Origin: Candidatus Omnitrophota bacterium
Lineage (GTDB): Bacteria > Omnitrophota > Gorgyraeia > Zapsychrales > JANLHA01
Assembly: GCA_023247795.1 (NCBI GenBank)
Contig: JAHFFT010000014.1
Span: forward strand, 1 to 54,592
Reading direction: 5' to 3'
Length of the DNA stretch: 54,592 nt
Of this stretch, positions 48,604-54,592 are shown piece by piece. The translations under genes and the position numbers were made by a program. Position 1 is the stretch's first letter; the number at the start of each line of letters is the position of its first letter. A model generated the notes under the pieces. It was given only the letters and a program-made list of their open reading frames with translations. It did no database searches and was not told where the DNA came from.

Positions 48604-50100
48604 ATGATAAAAAAATTCAGCGATTTTTTTATAAAGCGCGAACGAATTTTTGACATTGTCTGCATTCTTGCTTACACCGTTCTCACTTTGCTCCTCGTCT
48701 TACATCATGAGCCTTGGCGTGATGAGGCTCGTCCCTGGCTGCTTGTTCAAAAATTTGGATTTTTTGAATTGTTCTTTCGTAAATTGAGCCAAGAGGGGCA
48801 CCCGTTTTTGTGGTATTTTTTGCTTTTTCCTTTTGTCAAATTCGGGTTTCCTTATTCAGCGATGTTGCTGCTGAACTGGATCATCGCTGTTGGGGCTGCC
48901 GCTTTGTTTGTTATCAAGGCGCCTTTCCCAAGGGTTTTTAAGTGCGCATTTATTTTTTCGTATTATATGTTCTATGAATATGCCGTTATTGCAAGAAATT
49001 ACGCGTTATCGACCTTCATTTTGTTTGCTGTTGCTTCGTTTTATAAGAAGCGACATGAATCCATGGTCCCCTATTGCATTTGCCTTTTTTTACTATTCAA
49101 TACCCATTACTTTTTATATCCTTTAGCCGCAGCGCTATGGAGTCTCCTTGTTTATGAAACGTTTAAAAGAAAGGATTTCAGCCGTCAATCCGTCATCGCT
49201 TTAGGCATAGCTTCTTTAGGAGCTTTATTAGCCTTCTTGAATGGATTGTTGATTGCAACGGATGTTCATGCTGAAGGGATGTTTAAAGTGGCGCAGAGTA
49301 AAAATATTTTTGAACCCATCGCGCGATTTCTTTTTCCGGCGCAGTGGGATATCTCATACAATTTATCCGTTATCATAGGGTTTGTTGTCCTTGTTCTTTT
49401 GTTTGCCTTTTTTTTAAGAAAGCCCGGCATTTTTTATCTTTTTTTAGTATCAAATATTTTTTTATTCTATTTTTTTATGTGCTTATATCCAGGGAATCTA
49501 AGACACTTCGGGCTGGTGTTGATGATTTGTCTTTTTTTACTCTGGATCGAATTGTATCACCCCCCATCTCTGCTTTTACGCTTCGGTCAAGAACCCTTTC
49601 AGAAAATCAGAACGATTATAATGATTATTGTATTTTTTGGTCTAGCGCTTTCTTGGAGGGCTTCTCAATTAACGGGTTTTTTAGAGTGGCGAAGGAATTT
49701 TTCAGCTTCCAAGGAAGCGGCAAAAAAGATTGAGGAGGTATCCAAAAAATCCAATTTACAGAATGAAGTCATTGTTTGCGATCGGTCGGATGCTGCTTCC
49801 GCAGTGGTTCCTTATTTGCCCAATAGGAAATTTTGGTTTGCTGAGATTCAGGGATTCGGTACATATCAACAGTCAAGTAAGCGGTATTTATTTCCCGAGC
49901 CCTTACGCCCTGAGGAAGTTCTCATTCGAGCGGGGAAAAATTTTCAGGGGTTAGATAATTTGATATTTCTTTTTACTCGGCCGATAGAATTTGATCAACG
50001 CTTTGGTTATCAATTTGTTCCCATATATGCCTCTGGAAATGATGTGTGGGGATATGGAATTGAGAAATATTTTATTTATAAAGCGAGGCCTATTCCATAA
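48604..50100 (+). CDS. GT-C/PMT-like polytopic membrane protein, copy 1
   Basis: The protein has 498 residues with about ten membrane helices. The first periplasmic loop is HHEPWRDEARPWLLVQKFGF, where WRDEA supplies the acidic pair typical of GT-C glycosyltransferases (GT39/ArnT/RgtA-like). GHPFLWYFLLFPFVK, YEYAVIARNYALSTFI and YPGNLRHFGLVLMI are further conserved segments. A soluble C-terminal part (about 365-498) ends the protein. It probably transfers a sugar from a polyprenyl-phosphate carrier; donor and acceptor are unknown. The ATG is 36 nt after the hairpin array. A close paralogue follows 12 nt downstream. Confidence 0.75.
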   Translation: MIKKFSDFFIKRERIFDIVCILAYTVLTLLLVLHHEPWRDEARPWLLVQKFGFFELFFRKLSQEGHPFLWYFLLFPFVKFGFPYSAMLLLNWIIAVGAAALFVIKAPFPRVFKCAFIFSYYMFYEYAVIARNYALSTFILFAVASFYKKRHESMVPYCICLFLLFNTHYFLYPLAAALWSLLVYETFKRKDFSRQSVIALGIASLGALLAFLNGLLIATDVHAEGMFKVAQSKNIFEPIARFLFPAQWDISYNLSVIIGFVVLVLLFAFFLRKPGIFYLFLVSNIFLFYFFMCLYPGNLRHFGLVLMICLFLLWIELYHPPSLLLRFGQEPFQKIRTIIMIIVFFGLALSWRASQLTGFLEWRRNFSASKEAAKKIEEVSKKSNLQNEVIVCDRSDAASAVVPYLPNRKFWFAEIQGFGTYQQSSKRYLFPEPLRPEEVLIRAGKNFQGLDNLIFLFTRPIEFDQRFGYQFVPIYASGNDVWGYGIEKYFIYKARPIP

Positions 50101-50112
50101 TTTTGACTATCT

Positions 50113-51609
50113 ATGATGAAATTGAAATCTCTCTCAATTGACCGCCAGCGGATTTTAGATGCCGTCCTTATTTTTCTCTACGCTGTTTTGACCTTGCTCT
50201 TAGTGCTGCGTCATGAGTCTTGGCGTGATGAGGCTCAACCTTGGCTCGCTGTCCAGAAATTTGGATTGTTTGAATTGTTTCTTAAATATCTCTTCGGGGC
50301 GGGCTGTCCATTCCTGTGGTATTTTTTGATATTCCCTTTGGCCAAATTGGGGCTTCCCTATCAATCCATATTGATCCTCAACTGGATCATCGCTGTTGCG
50401 GCTGCCTCTATATTTGTTATCAAGGCGCCATTTCCGCGGATTTTTAAATTTTTGTTCATTTTTTCTTACTATATGTTTTTTGAATACGCTGTTATCGCAA
50501 GAAATTACGCGTTAACAACGCTCATTTTATTTATCGTCGCATCCCTTTATAAGAAACGGCATGAATCCATAAGCATTTATTGCTTTTTTCTTTTTTTATT
50601 GTTCAATACTCATTATTTCCTGTTTCCATTGACCTCGGCGCTGTTCAGTCTGCTCATTTACGAAACGATCAAGAGAAAATCTTTCAGCAGAACATCGATC
50701 GTGTCTTTGTGTTTTGCTTTCCTGGGAGGGCTCCTGGCCTTTCTGCAGGGAACGATATTGCCGAGCGATTTTGCGTCATCCGGGTTTATGCAGCCGCCGG
50801 ATATTATCAACATTTTTAATCCCCTTGCGCTTTCGCTTTTTCCGGTGCAATGGAATGTTTCAAAAAACATGTCGATCATGATTGGGCTTGTTTTGTTTGT
50901 TCTCCTCTTCATTTATTTGTCGCGAAAGAAGGGTGTGCTTTATCTCTATTTGGTAAATCACTTTTTTTTGTTCATGCTTTTTACATACTTTTATCCGGGT
51001 GATTTAAGGCATTTTGGCTTGGTTCTTATGATCACTTTATTTTTTCTTTGGGTCGAAACTTATCATCCGCCGTCGCAATCTCAGTTTTTGCACAGGCTGC
51101 CTTATCAATTGATCAGAAGCAGTATATTGCTCATTTTGGTCGTCAGTTTCATTTGTTCTTTTCGGGCTTCTCGAACCGCGGGTTTTTGGGAGTGGTATGG
51201 CGCTTTTTCGGGGTCCCAGGGGGCGGCGGAAAGTATTGAAATTGTATCCAAAAAGTTTCATTTGCAGGATGAAGTGATTGTTGCTGACCACTCGGACATT
51301 GCTTCTTCGGTAGTTGCTTATTTGCCAAATAGAAAATTTTGGTACGCGGATATTCAAGAGTTCGGCACGTTTTTTATCCCCAGTAAAAAATATCAATTGA
51401 TGAAGACGTTAACTCAAGAAGACGTAATCATTCGAGCGGGAAAGCGATTTCAGAATTTGGAAAACCTGATTTTTCTTTTTTCCAAACCGTTGGAATTTGA
51501 TCGCAGGTTTGGCTATCAATTCAAACTTTTTTACTCGACAGGCGGGGTGTGGGGATATAGTTTTGAAAATTATTATTTGTATTTGGCCGTACCCGAGCAA
51601 AATAATTGA
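50113..51609 (+). CDS. GT-C/PMT-like polytopic membrane protein, copy 2
   Basis: The length is also 498 residues and it aligns with the preceding gene from end to end: RHESWRDEAQPWLAVQKFGL, CPFLWYFLIFPLAK, FEYAVIARNYALTTLI and YPGDLRHFGLVLMI. The WRDEA acidic pair is kept. Differences are spread evenly, so this is an older tandem duplication with both copies apparently functional. One difference is the loop before the Pro-Phe-Leu motif (GAGC instead of EGH), which may affect the second acceptor or donor site. Both genes are probably on one transcript. Confidence 0.75.
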   Translation: MMKLKSLSIDRQRILDAVLIFLYAVLTLLLVLRHESWRDEAQPWLAVQKFGLFELFLKYLFGAGCPFLWYFLIFPLAKLGLPYQSILILNWIIAVAAASIFVIKAPFPRIFKFLFIFSYYMFFEYAVIARNYALTTLILFIVASLYKKRHESISIYCFFLFLLFNTHYFLFPLTSALFSLLIYETIKRKSFSRTSIVSLCFAFLGGLLAFLQGTILPSDFASSGFMQPPDIINIFNPLALSLFPVQWNVSKNMSIMIGLVLFVLLFIYLSRKKGVLYLYLVNHFFLFMLFTYFYPGDLRHFGLVLMITLFFLWVETYHPPSQSQFLHRLPYQLIRSSILLILVVSFICSFRASRTAGFWEWYGAFSGSQGAAESIEIVSKKFHLQDEVIVADHSDIASSVVAYLPNRKFWYADIQEFGTFFIPSKKYQLMKTLTQEDVIIRAGKRFQNLENLIFLFSKPLEFDRRFGYQFKLFYSTGGVWGYSFENYYLYLAVPEQNN

Positions 51610-51667
51610 GGAAATAGGTTAGAGAGGAAGAGCCCTTTCATGGACGAAAAAATTCCGGGATTAAAAT

Positions 51668-52672
51668 ATGTTTAAATTTGCCAGACGTATCTTGCTTCTT
51701 TTCTTGCTTTTAATTTTTTTTGCCTTTGCTGCTGTTTATTTTTTTGTCGAACTAAAGGCCAGAGACGCGGCCGTGGTTAAACTGCAGGAGACTTTTGGCC
51801 GGCCGGTCACGATTGAGGATGTTCACTATCGGTTTCCTTTTGGCCTTTATGTTAGCCGTCTTGCCATTGGAACTGACTTTCAGGTAAAATCGGTTATGAT
51901 TTCATTGCGTCCTGAGTGTCTGTGGCAGCGTCAGTTGTGGGTTCAAAGAGTGTGGATTAAAGATCCGGAAATAATAGTTTCACGATTGCCTGATGGAAAG
52001 ATCGCTTTAGGTGACAACTTCACAAAGTCTCCATCGGCGTTGGAGTCAATCTCTGAGCTGGTCAATAAACTGGTTAAAAATGTGTTGCCGGTCGATTTTA
52101 AAGAAACGAAGGGGGTCGCGCTGAATCTCTTGGTTGATGATTTGCGAGTTGAAGGGGGGCATATGGCATTTACTGATCAGTCATTCGCCCAGGAAGTGAA
52201 AGTCACCTTAGAAAAAATTGATTTTCACGTCAATGATTTAGCTTATCCGGTCCGTGCCTTGCGTTCCAATATCAGATTTCAGGCGTTTGTTGAAGAGTGT
52301 TCGCTTACCGCGTTGCCTCTAACCAATAGTAAAATTCAGAGCGAAGGCTGGGTTGATCCGGTCGGTTTGAATATGGAAGAGAGTTTTAATGTGAGTAACG
52401 AGCGCGGGCTGAAGATTTTGACGGCGAACATAGTGTCACATCAGAATGATTTGATGGTTGAAGGAGAAATCAACTTGGCCGATCTTTTTGCTTTAACGAG
52501 CCTGCAAAAACAAGAGCCGACCTTAAATTTGGTGAAGGGTTTTTCCGCTCTCAAAGATGTCACGATGAAAAGTAAGTTTGCTTTTAAGACCCAGATGGAT
52601 CATTTCAAGATTGAGAATGTTTCATTTCAAGGGAATATCAGCCTTCCCTCCGAGTTGTTTCCATCGAAGTAA
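51668..52672 (+). CDS. AsmA/DUF748-like membrane-anchored protein
   Basis: The protein has 334 residues. A signal anchor (FARRILLLFLLLIFFAFAAV) precedes AAVVKLQETFGRPVTIEDVH and PFGLYVSRLAIG, the usual AsmA/DUF748 opening in which a first amphipathic strand set follows the helix. WIKDPEIIVSRLPDGKIALG and VDDLRVEGGHMAFTD continue the pattern. It is much shorter than the 1034-residue relative encoded at 28318-31422 and ends without the AsmA C-terminal domain. It lies 58 nt after the paired GT-C genes and may share their transcript. Confidence 0.7.
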   Translation: MFKFARRILLLFLLLIFFAFAAVYFFVELKARDAAVVKLQETFGRPVTIEDVHYRFPFGLYVSRLAIGTDFQVKSVMISLRPECLWQRQLWVQRVWIKDPEIIVSRLPDGKIALGDNFTKSPSALESISELVNKLVKNVLPVDFKETKGVALNLLVDDLRVEGGHMAFTDQSFAQEVKVTLEKIDFHVNDLAYPVRALRSNIRFQAFVEECSLTALPLTNSKIQSEGWVDPVGLNMEESFNVSNERGLKILTANIVSHQNDLMVEGEINLADLFALTSLQKQEPTLNLVKGFSALKDVTMKSKFAFKTQMDHFKIENVSFQGNISLPSELFPSK

Positions 52673-52739
52673 AGTTTTTCTTAGGCATTTAAGAAAACCT
52701 TGTCGGATTGACATTTTTTGTTAAAATAGGAACTCTTGT

Positions 52740-52817
52740 GGTGGCTGTAGCTCAGCTGGTTAGAGTACAAGATTGTGGATCTTGTGGTCGCGGGTTCAAA
52801 TCCCGTCAGCCACCCCA
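52740..52817 (+). tRNA. tRNA-His (anticodon GTG), CCA encoded
   Basis: The gene has acceptor arms GTGGCTG and CAGCCAC with the extra 5' G of tRNA-His at 52740 opposite C at 52814, anticodon stem AAGAT/ATCTT around TTGTGGA (anticodon GTG) and T arm GCGGG-TTCAAAT-CCCGT. CCA is encoded at 52815-52817, unlike the other two tRNAs here. A TTGACA box occurs upstream at 52708-52713. Confidence 0.92.
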
Positions 52818-52822
52818 TTTTC

Positions 52823-52935
52823 CAAACAGGACACCACTGCGAACCAGAAATTTGGTTTTGCATAAAGGTCTGTAACTTAAAGAGTTGTGGGAATGCGTAT
52901 TTTGAAGGAATTCGTAAAAACCGCTGTCCTGTTTG
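52823..52935. repeat. Inverted repeat just after tRNA-His
   Basis: CAAACAGGACA at 52823-52833 and TGTCCTGTTTG at 52925-52935 are exact 11-bp inverted copies about 90 bp apart. They begin 6 nt after the tRNA and precede AT-rich accessory genes. The pair may mark an attachment site or the end of a small integrated element. No integrase gene is visible in the window. Confidence 0.5.
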
Positions 52936-52982
52936 AGGGGTGTGACAGGACGCGAGTCGAAACACAAATGGAAGGTTAGTAA

Positions 52983-53228
52983 ATGAATGAAGAGGAAAAG
53001 AAATTCCTTATTCCCGTTGCGGCTTCTACAAATCCAAATGATTTAGGAGCCCTAGTAAGAGAAGCATTGCAAAAAAATTATTCGGTGACTATTTCTTCAG
53101 GTACAGCAGGATCTATAACATTGGCGGCTGTTGAGCAAGCAAAGGAAAGAAAAATTGATTTAAAGGAAGTTGAGATTAGGGTAGGGCCAAGCTGGTTTGG
53201 TTTTACTATCAAATGGAGAAAACAATAA
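52983..53228 (+). CDS. Hypothetical protein, accessory
   Basis: The product has 81 residues, beginning MNEEEKKFLIPVAASTNPND. It looks like a small alpha/beta fold with SVTISSGTAGSITLAAVEQA and ends in a basic strand (WFGFTIKWRKQ). I recognise no family. A GGAAGG site is 8 nt before the ATG. The ClpP-like gene starts at the base after its stop, so the two form an operon. Confidence 0.6.
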   Translation: MNEEEKKFLIPVAASTNPNDLGALVREALQKNYSVTISSGTAGSITLAAVEQAKERKIDLKEVEIRVGPSWFGFTIKWRKQ

Positions 53229-53840
53229 GTGGCAGAACAAATTCCCAAGGTTCAGCATATTTGGTGTAGTACCGCAATTACTAAAAAAATGGAAGATGTC
53301 CTGGTTGGCTTTATTTGTAGCCAAGCACAAAGTTCTGTCGGTATATCTGAATATATTGTTTATCTTTCAACACTTGGGGGCAGTCCATTTAGTGCCGTTA
53401 ATTTATATAATTTCATAAAAGCTATTCCCCAGAAAACAACTGTGTATAACATGGGGAATGTTTACTCAGCAGGAGTGCCATTTTTTCTAGGATTTCAAAA
53501 TAGAATTGGTGTTCCAGATTGTAGTTTTATGATTCATCAAACAACTCTTCCACGAACTGCATTACCTGAACAATTTAATTTATTTGATTTAGATACTCAA
53601 AAGGCAACTTTGCTCTCTGCCGATGACACAACACAAAAGATAATCCAAAAAGAAACTGCCCGCAAAGGAACAAAAAGTTTAACGTTATCAGCAATAAAAA
53701 AAGCTTTTCAGAATACAACAACATACTTAGCTGTTGAAGCCCAAAAATATGGATTTATAGATAAGATCGAACTGCCCAAGCTTCCCGAAGCAGGGGTTAT
53801 GTACTTAACGGATCAACATTTAGCCACACTTCCCGGATAG
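53229..53840 (+). CDS. ClpP-like serine protease
   Basis: The protein has 203 residues with a GTG start directly after the preceding stop. ClpP/crotonase-fold signatures: LSTLGGSPFSAVNLYNFIKA (the turn that positions the oxyanion hole), nucleophile Ser in NMGNVYSAGVPFFLG and His in FMIHQTTLP. The catalytic Asp should lie in the C-terminal third. This sequence is far from housekeeping ClpP and resembles stand-alone ClpP-like proteases of accessory or phage regions. No Clp ATPase gene is next to it. The base composition is AT-rich compared with the core genes. Confidence 0.8.
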   Translation: MAEQIPKVQHIWCSTAITKKMEDVLVGFICSQAQSSVGISEYIVYLSTLGGSPFSAVNLYNFIKAIPQKTTVYNMGNVYSAGVPFFLGFQNRIGVPDCSFMIHQTTLPRTALPEQFNLFDLDTQKATLLSADDTTQKIIQKETARKGTKSLTLSAIKKAFQNTTTYLAVEAQKYGFIDKIELPKLPEAGVMYLTDQHLATLPG

Positions 53841-53846
53841 CAAAAA

Positions 53847-54320
53847 ATGGATAAATTTATTAAAGAAAATTGGTTTAAATTGAGTGTGGTAATAATAATT
53901 GCGGCAGTTGGAAGTTTGGTTGCCTATAATTACATACGCACACTAACCAAAAAGGAAGATTTAGAGTTGCAAGCGATGTGTGCTAAAAAAGCGGAATTAT
54001 TTTTTGAAAAGAACGGCTACCTTCAACAGGGAAGCCAAGGTGATTTTTACCAATATACTTGCCACTATAATAAGAAACTAAATAAATGTTTTATTTCGAT
54101 TAGGGGTGCTTTATTAGGAGGACAAGTAGGGAATGCTTTTTATTTATATGACGTCTATGAGAATAAAATGTATGCTGATTATTATAATACTGTAGAAAGT
54201 AAAAGTGGAGTGAAGTTAGAGGACACTCCTCCTCAAAATTGTTCTCTATTAGATAGACCTTCCCATTTGAAAGAAGAATACGATACTTTTATTAAGCCAT
54301 ATATGGAAGAAAATTTCTAA
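53847..54320 (+). CDS. Membrane-anchored hypothetical protein
   Basis: The protein has 157 residues. One N-terminal membrane helix (FKLSVVIIIAAVGSLVAYNY, residues about 10-30) has a basic flank, so it is probably a single-pass anchor with the rest outside the cytoplasm. The outer part contains four or so cysteines (AMCAKK, YTCHYNKKLNKCF, QNCSLLD) that may form disulfides. No family is recognised. It lies 6 nt after the ClpP-like gene and probably belongs to the same operon. Confidence 0.6.
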   Translation: MDKFIKENWFKLSVVIIIAAVGSLVAYNYIRTLTKKEDLELQAMCAKKAELFFEKNGYLQQGSQGDFYQYTCHYNKKLNKCFISIRGALLGGQVGNAFYLYDVYENKMYADYYNTVESKSGVKLEDTPPQNCSLLDRPSHLKEEYDTFIKPYMEENF

Positions 54321-54372
54321 GGAAACGGGAGATCAATTGAAACCTCAAGTCGCCGGTGTTTTTTGAGAAATA

Positions 54373-54381
54373 TGTTATAAT
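54373..54381 (+). promoter_or_regulatory. Extended -10 element before the PIN gene
   Basis: TGtTATAAT (TATAAT at 54376-54381) is followed 16 nt later by the ATG. The leader would be about 10 nt. Confidence 0.55.
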
Positions 54382-54397
54382 TAAACAGGTATAAATT

Positions 54398-54592
54398 ATG
54401 AAAAAACTCAAGCTTTACATTGAAACATCCACCTGGAATTTTGTCTTTGCCGATGACGCGCCGGAGAAGATGGCGATTACGAAAGAATTTTTTGATTTGG
54501 TTTCCAAAGGCGCTTATGAGATTTATGCCTCCGAAGTAGTTGAGGCCGAGATCAACCGTGCGCCGGCGAATATCAAGGCTAAACTGGTCGGG
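54398..54592 (+). CDS. PIN-domain protein, 3' end cut by the window
   Basis: The first 65 residues are visible. MKKLKLYIETSTWNFVFADD has the first catalytic acidic residue (Glu in the ETSTWNF motif, a common variant of the PIN LDTS), and VVEAEINRAPANIKAKL has the second, Glu. Such proteins are Mg-dependent RNases, usually VapC-like toxins. The antitoxin would normally be next to it; none is seen upstream, so it may follow beyond the window. This is the second PIN gene in the window. Confidence 0.75.
   Translation, partial: MKKLKLYIETSTWNFVFADDAPEKMAITKEFFDLVSKGAYEIYASEVVEAEINRAPANIKAKLVG

Noticed and set aside
49344-49733. 129-residue open frame inside the first GT-C gene
   Set aside because: It is a shadow in another frame of a well-supported membrane protein gene and has no ribosome binding site or recognisable domain.

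Overview
The window reads as one bacterial chromosome segment, most likely from the candidate phylum Omnitrophota (OP3). The main reason is three very large secreted proteins (14829-20105, 34139-40438, 43477-46029) with the same roughly 350-residue N-terminal domain, a type I associate from memory with omnitrophotal genomes. AsmA-like proteins, a secretin and a signal-peptide-rich gene set fit a Gram-negative envelope. No 16S rRNA or other phylogenetic marker is present, so the placement is inference.

Layout. 1-1595 is a decaying accessory patch: a TIGR04255-family pseudogene with two lesions, a VapB-like antitoxin and a frameshifted PIN toxin. 1822-13385 holds housekeeping and stress genes: Ski2-like helicase, GST, NUDIX hydrolase, HtpX-like protease with an EF-hand, DNA polymerase IV, ElbB, a response regulator/histidine kinase pair and a thioredoxin-like protein. 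13842-14633 is a REP-associated tyrosine transposase bounded by inverted repeats. 14829-24596 carries the first giant protein (two Ser/Thr kinase domains and a methyltransferase-like region), then a CPBP protease-TPR fusion, a secretin, an amidase and glutamate racemase. 24760-27019 is queD-queC-queE-queF for 7-deazaguanine (queuosine precursor) synthesis, followed by rph and rdgB. A 1034-residue AsmA-like protein lies on the opposite strand. After tRNA-Pro come ptsP and the second giant protein, which fuses a degenerate phosphotransferase-like fold to a histidine kinase. Next are a secreted protein, a receiver protein, a TMTC-like TPR membrane protein, the third giant protein, a small CxxC protein and a FIST sensor. 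47844-48567 is an array of hairpins in which tRNA-Arg is one unit. Two tandem GT-C-like membrane proteins, another AsmA-like protein and tRNA-His follow. The right end is an AT-rich accessory patch with a ClpP-like protease and a second PIN protein cut by the window edge.

Two themes stand out. First, the giant proteins look like a modular secreted family: constant N-terminus, exchangeable middle, DAFMLS-like linkers at several junctions and a related GGIDF-type C-terminus, although the middles contain domains that normally need cytoplasmic ATP or SAM. Second, the intergenic DNA is crowded with short palindromes. A GGGGAC-GTCCC family resembles the ends of the REP transposase, a separate family of about 70-80 bp has four copies, and several genes take their stop codon from these repeats. 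Several genes also have a -10 box so close to the start codon that leaderless transcripts are likely.
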